DNA of 47,137 bases from Bacteroidales bacterium (lineage in GTDB: Bacteria; Bacteroidota; Bacteroidia; Bacteroidales; GCA-2748055), in contig JARGFM010000027.1 in NCBI GenBank assembly GCA_029210725.1, positions 1-47,137 on the forward strand. Direction: 5' to 3'. Position numbers and translations under genes: made by a program. The notes under the pieces were generated by a model. That model worked only from the letters and a program-made list of their open reading frames with translations. It did not search any database and was not told the DNA's origin. Each line of letters starts with the position of its first letter. Positions within the stretch are counted from its first letter, which is position 1. Shown in pieces: positions 16,395 to 24,441 of the stretch.

Positions 16395-17528
16395 CTATAC
16401 TCTCAGGAAAATTTTCTTTTTGTATAAAAATAGAAGCAGGGCCCATTGGATCATCAGTACACCGGTGGTGATAAACACCGCCCCCCATTGCTCATTGATA
16501 TGAACGGAGGTCCAGTTCAGAAAAAAGCGGCTGATGTCGTAAAAATCAATAATCCGGTGTCCCATGTATATGGTGATCGAGTTCATTCCGAACACCCTGA
16601 AGAAAAGCGTCCAATTCTTTGATCCTTTCACATCTATCACAAAATAGAAGAGTGCCAGCAACAGGGCACTGACACCGCCAGCCTTCATCACATAGGTGGC
16701 GGTCCACATTTTCTTGATAATGGGATAAACAGGACTCAGAGCCTGGGCGATCACGATCAGTCCCACACCGGCCAGGGCAATATAGAGGGCTTTCCGGGCC
16801 GGTGCCGCCTTGGAGCTCCTGAGTATATGGCCCGAGAGCGTTCCCATCAGGGTGATGGAGACCGCTGAAACGATACATAGGACCCCTTCCGGATCAAATA
16901 CCTCATCATTCAGCCGGCCCGGAATCAAAAGCTGATCCAGCCATGCGTTGAGGGTGGTGGCGGGCTCAAAGGTTCCGGCTCCGTAACCCGGCACCGGCAC
17001 CAATAACTGCAAAACAGCAATACCTGCAAGGATGCCCACCATCCAGTAGGCAGGACCTTTAATGCTTTTGGAATAGAGACTGATCAGTGCCGCGAAGAAG
17101 TATCCGAATCCAATCTGTGAAAGCACGCTCACATACCGGAGGTTCGTAAAGCCTCTGCTTAAGGCTCCATTGTAAAGGATTCCCAGTAAAACCAATGCAA
17201 GCAGGCGCACCGATATTTTCCGCAATAATTTGGATCTGGCTATCCCCTTTTCCACTTTTGAATTAATGGCATAGGGGATGGCCACTCCGCTGATAAACAT
17301 AAAAAGCGGAAAAATCAGATCGTAGAACCGGAAGCCTTCCCACTGAACGTGGTGTTGCTGAGTGGCAAGCGCTTCCATCCATCCCCACCCGGTTAGCTCG
17401 GCCAGGGCGATAATGATTCCTCCAATTCCCACGAGCATGGCCATATCAAGGCCCCGCAGGGTATCCAGGGATAGCAGTCTTTCTTTAGTCTCCGTCCGAA
17501 GAGTCTGTGTTGTTTGTTTTGCTGGCAT
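16395..17528 (-). CDS. Heparan-alpha-glucosaminide N-acetyltransferase-like membrane protein (DUF5009/NagX type)
   Basis: A polytopic membrane protein of 377 residues (about ten helices) of the NagX/HGSNAT family. The N-terminal hallmark RLLSLDTLRGLDMAMLVGIGG precedes the first helix, and FRFYDLIFPLFMFISGVAIPY follows. The frame extends upstream to a GTG at 17585, but ATG 17528 directly precedes a family-like N-terminus and is preferred. Family members in Bacteroidota often sit in polysaccharide loci and are predicted to transfer acetyl groups from cytoplasmic acetyl-CoA to amino sugars on the periplasmic side. It is convergent with the DeoR gene (18 bp apart). Confidence 0.87.
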   Translation of the reverse strand: MPAKQTTQTLRTETKERLLSLDTLRGLDMAMLVGIGGIIIALAELTGWGWMEALATQQHHVQWEGFRFYDLIFPLFMFISGVAIPYAINSKVEKGIARSKLLRKISVRLLALVLLGILYNGALSRGFTNLRYVSVLSQIGFGYFFAALISLYSKSIKGPAYWMVGILAGIAVLQLLVPVPGYGAGTFEPATTLNAWLDQLLIPGRLNDEVFDPEGVLCIVSAVSITLMGTLSGHILRSSKAAPARKALYIALAGVGLIVIAQALSPVYPIIKKMWTATYVMKAGGVSALLLALFYFVIDVKGSKNWTLFFRVFGMNSITIYMGHRIIDFYDISRFFLNWTSVHINEQWGAVFITTGVLMIQWALLLFLYKKKIFLRV

Positions 17529-17589
17529 GTTGTTTCGTTTAGTGCTTCTAAAGTAGCTAAAAGTTTTTTTGATGTACCACCTCACCGGC

Positions 17590-17607
17590 TACAATTTGTA
17601 AATTGTA
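17590..17607. promoter_or_regulatory. Inverted repeat upstream of the NagX-like gene
   Basis: TACAATTTGTAAATTGTA is a perfect inverted repeat (8-bp arms, 2-nt spacer) 62 bp upstream of the chosen start on the minus strand and 5 bp before its GTG alternative. Position and symmetry suit a dimeric regulator site. It also lies between this gene and the ABC-permease remnant. Confidence 0.4.
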
Positions 17608-17670
17608 ATCATTTGCCTTTTCCATCGTCTTTGTTTTATGAAGTAATATTTATCAGTCGAAATATCCACC

Positions 17671-17783
17671 GCCTTATGTTCCGGAACTACCTGCTGGTTG
17701 GCCTGATCACCCTGCTGACCGTGGGAGGCCAGGTGCTGCGGACAGCCAACGTGAACCCGGCCGAATCGCTCAGGCATGAATAG
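17671..17783 (+). pseudogene. Remnant of an FtsX/MacB-type ABC transporter permease C-terminus
   Basis: The plus-strand frame ending at 17783 reads FRNYLLVGLITLLTVGGQ followed by VLRTANVNPAESLRHE and a stop. This is the characteristic last helix and tail of FtsX/MacB-type permeases in Bacteroidota, whose proteins typically end in a small-residue, N-P-x-x-S-L-R-x-E pattern. The remaining several hundred residues are absent: upstream is the promoter region of the NagX-like gene. It is therefore a 3' scar of a deleted permease gene. Only about 35 codons are recognisable. Confidence 0.65.
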
Positions 17784-17795
17784 CACTCCCGGGGA

Positions 17796-18101
17796 TTAAG
17801 CCCTGGAACAACGGATCAGGTCCATAACCAGGCAGGAACTCTCCTGGTGACAGTAGTTATGGATTTGTTTCATGAGAAAGGAACCGGCCTGTTGCCCCAG
17901 AAAGAATCCGGCTATCAGGAACAGATAGGTGTACCAGCCGAACCCGATTCCGCTGACCAGCCTCAGGGCAATAATGACGGGCACCGGTATATGAATGGCC
18001 AGAAACCACTGAGTGGAAAAGCGTCTCACATTGGCCCTCCAGTATCCAAAGGGGATATTCAGGAGAAAGACGAGGAGGCTGATGAAGATGAGTTTGCCCA
18101 T
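17796..18101 (-). CDS. Small membrane protein, conserved-looking, function unknown
   Basis: A 101-residue protein with three hydrophobic segments (about 3-17, 34-52 and 56-75). It begins MGKLIFISLLVFLLNIPFGY and has WRANVRRFSTQWFLAIHIPV, a pattern I associate with a small conserved Bacteroidota membrane protein without assigned role. The C-terminal 25 residues are polar with cysteines (YCHQESSC). No frame on the other strand is better. It lies 47 bp downstream of the RNA helicase gene on the same strand and might be cotranscribed with it. Confidence 0.7.
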   Translation of the reverse strand: MGKLIFISLLVFLLNIPFGYWRANVRRFSTQWFLAIHIPVPVIIALRLVSGIGFGWYTYLFLIAGFFLGQQAGSFLMKQIHNYCHQESSCLVMDLIRCSRA

Positions 18102-18148
18102 GCTTTCCTTTAAAGATAAGAAAAAATTCGGCTATTTGAACAGAAAGA

Positions 18149-19393
18149 TCAGCGTCTGTTCTTTCTTTTCTTTTTGCGGTTCTTCTGAAAGTCCTCTTCC
18201 TGGTCCAGTAAAGACTGCCAGTCGGTCTCTTCATTCTCCCGGGAAGATGCCAGGGTGTCTTTGTAGAAGCCCCTGGAAATTTCAATTCTGTAGACAGGTT
18301 TCCCCAGTTGCTCTTCAATGGTGGCCAGCATCTCCTTTTCTTCCTTGCTGCAAAAGGAAATGGCCTGTCCTTTGTTTCTCCCCCTGCCAGTCCGCCCTAC
18401 CCGATGTACATAATATTCAGGGGATTCAGGAAGGTCAAAGTTTACCACCAGTTCCACATCGGGAATGTCAATTCCCCGGGCACTGACATCTGTGGCGATC
18501 AGCACTTTTATCTCTCCTTTATGAAAAAGCTGCATGATGCGTTGACGTTGCTCCTGCTCCTTATCGCCATGGATGGTCTCTGCCTGTATATCAACCCTTT
18601 CCAGGGCTTTTTTTACACGTTCCGCCCTCACTTTTGTTCTTACAAATACAAGGATTTTCTGATCCGGATGGTTGGCAATCACATTCTCCAGGAAAAAGCG
18701 TTTGTCATCCATCTCAATGAAAGCTACAGCATGCTCGATGTTTTTGGCCACCGGATCCTTGGGTGAGATCTGGATGCGAATGGCATCATTTACCAGGGAG
18801 TAGGCGATCTTCTTAATCTTTTCATCAATGGTTGCAGAGAAGAAAAGCGTCTGCCTTTTCCCGGGCAGATGGCGCATCAGGTCGCGGATATCCTTGATAA
18901 AGCCCAGGTCCAGCATATGATCGGCCTCATCCAGCACCAGGATCTCCACCCGTTGGAGCTGGAGCGCCCCCTGGCTTACCAGGTCGAACATTCTGCCAGG
19001 TGTGGCGATCAGCACATCCACTCCCCTGTTCAATTGTGCAATTTGCGGGTCCTGATCCACCCCTCCGTGAATGGCGAATGCTTTTACCCTGGTATGTTTT
19101 CCCAGGACCCTGAACACATTCTCGGATTGAAGGGCCAGTTCATGGGTAGGCACCATGATCAGACACTTGACTCCGTCGGGACGCCCCTTGATTTTGCGTT
19201 CCTGCAGGATATGAAGAAGCGGTATGGCATAGGCAGCAGTCTTGCCAGTCCCGGTCTGGGCGATAGCCAGCACATCCTCCCCTCTGAGAATGGGTGGAAT
19301 GGACTTAAACTGAATATCGGTGGGTTTCTTATACCCCAGCTTGGAGATACTGTTCTTGATCCCATCCGCAATCGGGTACTCTTCAAACTTCAT
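18149..19393 (-). CDS. DEAD-box ATP-dependent RNA helicase, RhlE-like
   Basis: A 414-residue RNA helicase with the full motif set: Q motif (GYKKPTDIQFKSIPPIL), motif I AQTGTGKT, Ia PTHELALQ, Ib ATPGR, II VLDEADHMLD, III SAT, IV ILVFVRTK, V ATDVSARGIDIP and VI HRVGRTGRG. A basic tail (KNRKKKRKNRR) ends the protein, as in RhlE-type enzymes. It unwinds structured RNA, for instance during ribosome assembly or cold adaptation. A second DEAD-box gene is transcribed divergently from the shared 270-bp gap. Confidence 0.95.
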   Translation of the reverse strand: MKFEEYPIADGIKNSISKLGYKKPTDIQFKSIPPILRGEDVLAIAQTGTGKTAAYAIPLLHILQERKIKGRPDGVKCLIMVPTHELALQSENVFRVLGKHTRVKAFAIHGGVDQDPQIAQLNRGVDVLIATPGRMFDLVSQGALQLQRVEILVLDEADHMLDLGFIKDIRDLMRHLPGKRQTLFFSATIDEKIKKIAYSLVNDAIRIQISPKDPVAKNIEHAVAFIEMDDKRFFLENVIANHPDQKILVFVRTKVRAERVKKALERVDIQAETIHGDKEQEQRQRIMQLFHKGEIKVLIATDVSARGIDIPDVELVVNFDLPESPEYYVHRVGRTGRGRNKGQAISFCSKEEKEMLATIEEQLGKPVYRIEISRGFYKDTLASSRENEETDWQSLLDQEEDFQKNRKKKRKNRR

Positions 19394-19499
19394 TTATTCC
19401 AAATTTGTTGCAAAGGTCATATTATTCCAGACAAAGTTCAAATCTTTCCCTTTTATGTGGCTAAAAAGGATTCCCATGGCGGAATGTGGATAATTTGAT

Positions 19500-19507
19500 T
19501 ACCTTTG
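19500..19507 (+). promoter_or_regulatory. Promoter -7 box for the second helicase
   Basis: TACCTTTG matches TAnnTTTG and lies 157 bp before ATG 19664, implying a 5' leader of about 150 nt. No convincing -33 element is seen. A long leader is common in cold-shock or autoregulated helicase transcripts. Confidence 0.45.
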
Positions 19508-19630
19508 CCCCGATTTCTTAGCCGACTTTTCAATTAGGCAGTTTTTCCGTTATTCAGGGATCCCTCTCTATTTCTTCTGATTCAGCTAAGGCGGCGCACT
19601 CTTCGAAGTTCGTCATTTTAAACAATATAG

Positions 19631-19648
19631 CAGCCTTAAAAAAGGCTG
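19631..19648 (+). promoter_or_regulatory. Leader hairpin just before the second helicase start
   Basis: CAGCCTTAAAAAAGGCTG forms a 6-bp perfect stem with a 6-nt A-rich loop, ending 15 nt before ATG 19664. It is not followed by a T-run, so it is not a terminator. It would sit at the ribosome landing site and could control translation of a helicase able to open it. Confidence 0.4.
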
Positions 19649-19663
19649 TTCAAAAACTTATAT

Positions 19664-20887
19664 ATGAATAATACCACAGTAAACAACAGACAAAGTACGC
19701 ATTCAAATTCAGGCAGGAGAAGGGTTTATAGCTCCAACCAGCCAAACCGCAACCATGCACGGCCGGCCAAAAAAGCCTCCACACTCGATCCTTCTCTCCT
19801 GGTAAAGGAAGCGGATCATTCCATCATTGACAAAGCCTATCAATCAGAGCGCATGGTCAGTGAACTGCCAGTCGATTTAAAATTGAAGCAGGCCCTGGCA
19901 ATGAAGGGCTATGACCGGCCAACCGAGATTCAGGACAGAACTCTGGAGACACTTCTGGAGGGCAGGGACCTTCTGGGAATTGCACAGACAGGGACCGGAA
20001 AAACAGCCGCCTTCCTGATCCCCATTATCGAGAAGCTGCTGCATAAACAAATTAATCCTTATGCACTCATCGTAGTACCCACCCGCGAACTGGCACTCCA
20101 GGTGGAGGATGAGTTTAAAAGTATGTCCAGGGGACTGGGTCTTTACAGTGCCTGTTTTATCGGAGGTACCAATATCAACAGGGACCTGCAGACTCTTCGC
20201 AGGAACAGCCATGTGGTGATTGCCACCCCGGGCAGGTTGCTTGATCTGGCAGACCGCCGGGCCATTGATCTGGGTAAATTTAAGACCCTGGTGCTGGATG
20301 AGTTCGACCGCATGCTGGATATGGGCTTTATCCGCGATGTAAACAGGATCCTGGATGGAATGAAACAGCGCAGCCACACCATGCTCTTTTCGGCCACCCT
20401 GGATAAATCGCAGCAAACAATGATCAATCATATACTTACGAATCATGTGACCGTGAAGGTGAACAACGGTAACAGTTCGGCCGATGCCATTGAACAGGAG
20501 ATAATCAGGCTGAAACCGGGACAGGACAAGTTCATGGTTTTGAATGAGATGCTCTCGCAGGAAGAGTTTATCAAAGTGCTGCTCTTTGAGGAGACCAAAC
20601 ACAAGGTGAACCGTCTTTGCATAAAACTGAACAAGGCTGGAATCAGAGCAGACCAGATCCACGGTAATAAAAGCCAGAATGCCCGTCAAAGTGCTCTGAA
20701 AGCTTTTAAGGAAGGGAGGGTGCAGGTGCTTGTTGCCACCGACGTGGCCGCACGGGGACTGGATGTGTCGGATGTGTCACATGTGATCAACTACCAGGTA
20801 CCACAGACCCATGACAGTTATGTTCACCGTATTGGCCGGACCGGCAGGGCCGGGAAAACCGGGAAAGCCTATACCTTTGTGGCCTAA
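19664..20887 (+). CDS. DEAD-box-family RNA helicase with DEFD motif II
   Basis: A 407-residue RNA helicase. An N-terminal basic, Asn/Arg-rich tail of about 45 residues precedes the core. Motifs: Q motif GYDRPTEIQDRTLE, I AQTGTGKT, Ia PTRELALQ, II VLDEFDRMLDMGF (D212-E-F-D215 in place of DEAD), III SAT, V ATDVAARGLDVSD and VI HRIGRTGRAG. It ends 14 residues after motif VI, so it has no C-terminal RNA-binding tail. The catalytic acidic residues of motif II are kept, so activity is expected. A possible hairpin-bearing leader of about 150 nt precedes it. Its 3' end overlaps the convergent aminopeptidase gene by 4 bp. Confidence 0.93.
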   Translation: MNNTTVNNRQSTHSNSGRRRVYSSNQPNRNHARPAKKASTLDPSLLVKEADHSIIDKAYQSERMVSELPVDLKLKQALAMKGYDRPTEIQDRTLETLLEGRDLLGIAQTGTGKTAAFLIPIIEKLLHKQINPYALIVVPTRELALQVEDEFKSMSRGLGLYSACFIGGTNINRDLQTLRRNSHVVIATPGRLLDLADRRAIDLGKFKTLVLDEFDRMLDMGFIRDVNRILDGMKQRSHTMLFSATLDKSQQTMINHILTNHVTVKVNNGNSSADAIEQEIIRLKPGQDKFMVLNEMLSQEEFIKVLLFEETKHKVNRLCIKLNKAGIRADQIHGNKSQNARQSALKAFKEGRVQVLVATDVAARGLDVSDVSHVINYQVPQTHDSYVHRIGRTGRAGKTGKAYTFVA

Positions 20888-22272
20888 GCCCTGAGTGCCT
20901 CCACTCCCTCTATGGTCAGCGGAAGTGGCTTGCCCAGACGGCGGGATCCATTTTCGGTAATCAGAAAGTCCTCCTCGTTGCGCAGGCCGCTGAAATTCCT
21001 GAATTTTTCTATTTCGCTGTAATTCAGGAATTGGGACAGATGTTGTTCCGATTTCCAGAGCTCAATCAGCTCGGGGATAAAATAGATCCCGGGCTCAATG
21101 GTCAGCACAAAACCCGCTCGAAGCTCTTTCCCCAGCCGGAGGGACTTCAGTCCGAACTGTGTGGACTTCGCTTCGCCATCATAGCCGACCCACTGTTCTC
21201 CCAGGTTCTCCATATCATGAACGTCCAGCCCCATCATATGTCCGGTACCGCAGGGGAAGAATAAGGCATGGGCCCCTGCTTCCACAGCCTCTTCCGTGTC
21301 TCCTCTGGTGAGCCCGAAAGCTTTGAGCCCCTCGAAGATGGTCCTGCAGGCGCTCAGATGCACTTCTTTAAAGGCAATGCCAGGTATCAGCATGGCGACA
21401 GCGTTCATGTGGGCATCCAGGCATAACTGGTACATCTCTTTCTGAAGCGGGGTGAAGGCGGGATCCACCGGGAAGGTGCTGGAAAGATCTCCGGCATAGT
21501 GCATTTCAGTCTCCGCTCCGGCATCCAGCAGAAAGAGATCTCCACTTTTTATAGTGTTGCCGTGGTGATGGTTATGGAGGGTTTGTCCCTTGATGGTAGC
21601 TATGATAGGAAAAGATGGATTTCCATTGGCGGCATATGCCACTTCCGCTACCTTGGCGGCGATTTCCGATTCGCGCATTCCCGGCCGGGCATAACGCATT
21701 CCGGCCAGATGCATATCTGCACTGATATTTACCGCCTTGTCAAGCTCGGCTATCTCCTCAGCAGTTTTCACTTCCCTTTGAGCCACTATGGCTTTGGTAA
21801 GCTCCAGAGAGGCTTTTTCAGAAACAGACCCTGCTTTTAACTGTGTGAGTCCGGCCAGACGGATCAGGATATCGGCCCGGTAGGGATTCAGGAAATGGAC
21901 CGGTCTGTTTTTAGAAATTGCCTCAGAAACAACAGATTGCAGAGAGGATAAAGGGAAAACAGCTCTAACTCCAACCCGCTCACCCAGGGAGGCAAGGCCT
22001 GGAACCACGCCGGTCCATATGATCATATCAATCCCGTAGTCGTCGCCGAAAAGCATGGATTCTCCACTATCTGCATCAATGATTCCGGCCAGGGAAGCCT
22101 GATCGATCCCAAAGTAATACAGAAAAGTGCTATCCTGCCTGAAGTGATAGGTATTATCGGTATAGTTCATGGGGGACTCTTCGTTCCCGGGAAGCAGGAT
22201 AATCCCGCCTGAAATGGTATCTGCCAGTTTCTTCCTGCGTGCTGTGTAAGTTTCTTTGCTAAACATTTGCAC
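20884..22272 (-). CDS. Xaa-Pro aminopeptidase (aminopeptidase P family, M24B)
   Basis: A 462-residue cytoplasmic metallopeptidase that removes N-terminal residues preceding proline. The N-terminal AMP_N domain (GGIILLPGNEESPMNYTDNT, FLYYFGIDQ) is followed by the pita-bread catalytic domain. The five metal ligands are visible in LLDAGAE, YAGDLSSTFPV, CGTGHMMGLDVHD, VLTIEPGIYFIP and RNEEDFLITENG. The length suits a bacterial PepP. ATG 22272 or 22266 could start it; the difference is two residues. It is divergent from the PQQ-propeller gene with only 44 bp between them. Confidence 0.94.
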   Translation of the reverse strand: MQMFSKETYTARRKKLADTISGGIILLPGNEESPMNYTDNTYHFRQDSTFLYYFGIDQASLAGIIDADSGESMLFGDDYGIDMIIWTGVVPGLASLGERVGVRAVFPLSSLQSVVSEAISKNRPVHFLNPYRADILIRLAGLTQLKAGSVSEKASLELTKAIVAQREVKTAEEIAELDKAVNISADMHLAGMRYARPGMRESEIAAKVAEVAYAANGNPSFPIIATIKGQTLHNHHHGNTIKSGDLFLLDAGAETEMHYAGDLSSTFPVDPAFTPLQKEMYQLCLDAHMNAVAMLIPGIAFKEVHLSACRTIFEGLKAFGLTRGDTEEAVEAGAHALFFPCGTGHMMGLDVHDMENLGEQWVGYDGEAKSTQFGLKSLRLGKELRAGFVLTIEPGIYFIPELIELWKSEQHLSQFLNYSEIEKFRNFSGLRNEEDFLITENGSRRLGKPLPLTIEGVEALRA

Positions 22273-22316
22273 AAAATAGTAACTTAGGACCTTTCAAACC
22301 ATAATAGTATGCGGCT

Positions 22317-23564
22317 ATGACCAAATATTTTATTCCTTTTTTTATCCTGCTTTTCTCCTGCTCCGGATCTCAACCTGAAGTATATGAATGGAGGGGAGCT
22401 GATCGCATGGGCATCTATCCGGATACAAACCTGCTGAAAGAATGGCCTGAAGAAGGCCCCCGGGAATTGTGGGCCATTGATAAGCTGGGAAGGGGTTTTG
22501 GATCTCCGCAGTTCAAAGGAGAGCGTTTTTTTGTCACAGGTGAAGTGGATAGCATGGCCCACTTATACTGTTTTGATCTGGATGGAAATAAAATATGGCA
22601 AAGCCCCCTGGGAAAAGAATGGGTTTCCAGCTATCCCGGATCCCGTTCGGCACCCACCATCGTGGAAAAGCTGATCTATATTGGCACAGGTATGGGTGAT
22701 CTTTACTGTGTGAATGAAGCCGATGGCAGTCTGGAGTGGTCCAAAGACTTTGTCAGGGACTTTCAGGGAGTGTATCCCTTGCACGGCCACTCTGAGGCAG
22801 CAGTGATTTCGGGAGACAGGGTATTCTGGACCCCAGGCGGTCCGGTTCATAATGTGGTTGCCCTGAACCGCATGACCGGGGAGCTGATCTGGAGCAATCC
22901 TGGCTTTGGGGAGCGTTCGGGTTACAATCCCGGAAAACTGCTGTCACATCATGGCCGGGAGCTCTTTGTTACTTTTACGGCTGCCAAATTACTGGGACTG
23001 GATGCGGAAACCGGAGAATTATTGTGGTCGCACCATCAGGATGTTTATACGGAAAAGGAGCGCGAGAAAATAGGAATTGGGGATTCCCATGCAAACTCTG
23101 TGGTCTATCGGGACGGATCCATCTTTTATGTTGCCGGTGACGGTAATGGCGGTGTCAGACTCGATCTCTCGGAAGATGGCAGTGCTTTTACCCAGGCCTG
23201 GCGCAATCCTGGATTTGATAGTTTTTTTGGCGGAGTGGTTCTGATTGACAATTACCTCTATACCAGCGGTACGCACAGGCAGTATTTATATTCCATTGAC
23301 GCCACCACCGGAATCCTTAGAGACTCCTTGCATATCGGACAGGGTGCTCTGATTGCTGCCGATGAAAGGTTGTATTATTACAATCACCGGGGCCAGATGT
23401 ACCTGATCAGTCATACGGAGGGTAAACTTAAAGAGTTAAGTTCCTTCAGGATAAATAAAGGTAGCGGGCATCATTTCTCGCATCCTGTGATCCACCGCGG
23501 GGTATTGTACCAGCGCCGTGGCGATGCCCTCATGGCATTTGATATTCGTCGGCCTGCTTCCTGA
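22317..23564 (+). CDS. PQQ-like beta-propeller lipoprotein
   Basis: A 415-residue lipoprotein; the signal ends in LLFSC with Cys15 as lipidation site. The rest reads as a beta-propeller of PQQ-like repeats, seen as LYCFDLDGNKIWQ, LYCVNEADGSLEWS, VVALNRMTGELIWS, LLGLDAETGELLWSH and LYSIDATTGIL. Near the start WRGADRMGIYPDTNLLKEWPE matches a family of outer membrane-anchored propellers found in polysaccharide and planctomycete-type loci. No PQQ ligands can be confirmed, and such proteins often act as binding scaffolds rather than dehydrogenases. It is probably transcribed alone. Confidence 0.85.
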   Translation: MTKYFIPFFILLFSCSGSQPEVYEWRGADRMGIYPDTNLLKEWPEEGPRELWAIDKLGRGFGSPQFKGERFFVTGEVDSMAHLYCFDLDGNKIWQSPLGKEWVSSYPGSRSAPTIVEKLIYIGTGMGDLYCVNEADGSLEWSKDFVRDFQGVYPLHGHSEAAVISGDRVFWTPGGPVHNVVALNRMTGELIWSNPGFGERSGYNPGKLLSHHGRELFVTFTAAKLLGLDAETGELLWSHHQDVYTEKEREKIGIGDSHANSVVYRDGSIFYVAGDGNGGVRLDLSEDGSAFTQAWRNPGFDSFFGGVVLIDNYLYTSGTHRQYLYSIDATTGILRDSLHIGQGALIAADERLYYYNHRGQMYLISHTEGKLKELSSFRINKGSGHHFSHPVIHRGVLYQRRGDALMAFDIRRPAS

Positions 23565-23725
23565 GAGGTGCTTCGGTAAGAGTGGGAGAGCATTCGTTTC
23601 ATAGCCGTATTTAATAATTGGATTCAAATTGCAATTTTTTTTATAACCGTGCATCCTGAACCCAGATTCTTTTGATTTATTGGTCATATTCCGTAATTTA
23701 TTATGCAGATATCGCCAGCCAAACC

Positions 23726-24379
23726 ATGATTGATCAGCAAGCTGAGTCAGCTAAAGATAAAGGAGGATTCCGCCTGAAAGAATCCCTGGCCAATCTCAGA
23801 CAGAGAAGCTTCTTTAAGTATGTGGGGCGCAGCGTTCTTCTGATCTTATCGGTTTACCTGCTGGTCATACTGATTGTTTTCCTGGCCGGGAAATACCTGA
23901 TCGATTTCAACACCTTTTTTGAGGGGATTATAGAACGGCTTTCGAACCGTTTTGTGGTTCTTCTGTTCTTTCTCTCGGAATCCTTCACAGGGATGATCCC
24001 GGTGGATCTGTTTGTAATATGGACCCGGAAATTTGAGCATCCGCTGCCCTGGCTGGCACTTTTGGGGGCGCTATCCTATGCCGGTGGGGTGATCTCTTAC
24101 GGGATTGGACTGTGGATTGCCGGAAGACCCCGTATAAAAGCCTTTACAGAGCGCCGCCTGCAAGGATATATTAGCTTTGTACGCAAGTGGGGAGGTGCTT
24201 TTATTGTAATTGCCGCCCTGTTTCCCTTTACCCCTTTTTCCCTGGTTGTTATCGCGCTTACTCTTTTTCACTACCCCTTCCGGAATTTTCTGCTTTTTGC
24301 CCTGGCCCGCTTGTTTCGTTTTGTGCTTCAGGGTATATTCTTCTTCGATTTAATGAAGCTGGATCACTGGATTGTTTAA
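23726..24379 (+). CDS. DedA/VTT-like small membrane protein
   Basis: A 217-residue inner-membrane protein with about five hydrophobic segments. The frame opens at TTG 23672, but ATG 23726 (MIDQQAESAKDKGG) gives a sensible cytoplasmic tail before the first helix. The segment ESFTGMIPVDLFVIWTRKF, then YAGGVISYGIGLWIAGRP and KWGGAFIVIAALFPFTPFSLVV, follows the layout of the YqaA/DedA (VTT) family of predicted lipid scramblases, with a re-entrant loop carrying prolines. The role is not provable from sequence. Confidence 0.7.
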   Translation: MIDQQAESAKDKGGFRLKESLANLRQRSFFKYVGRSVLLILSVYLLVILIVFLAGKYLIDFNTFFEGIIERLSNRFVVLLFFLSESFTGMIPVDLFVIWTRKFEHPLPWLALLGALSYAGGVISYGIGLWIAGRPRIKAFTERRLQGYISFVRKWGGAFIVIAALFPFTPFSLVVIALTLFHYPFRNFLLFALARLFRFVLQGIFFFDLMKLDHWIV

Positions 24380-24441
24380 TGTAAAATTAGTGGCACGCTG
24401 ATGCTTTTATACAGATCATTAATAAACCTTAAGGCTTATAT

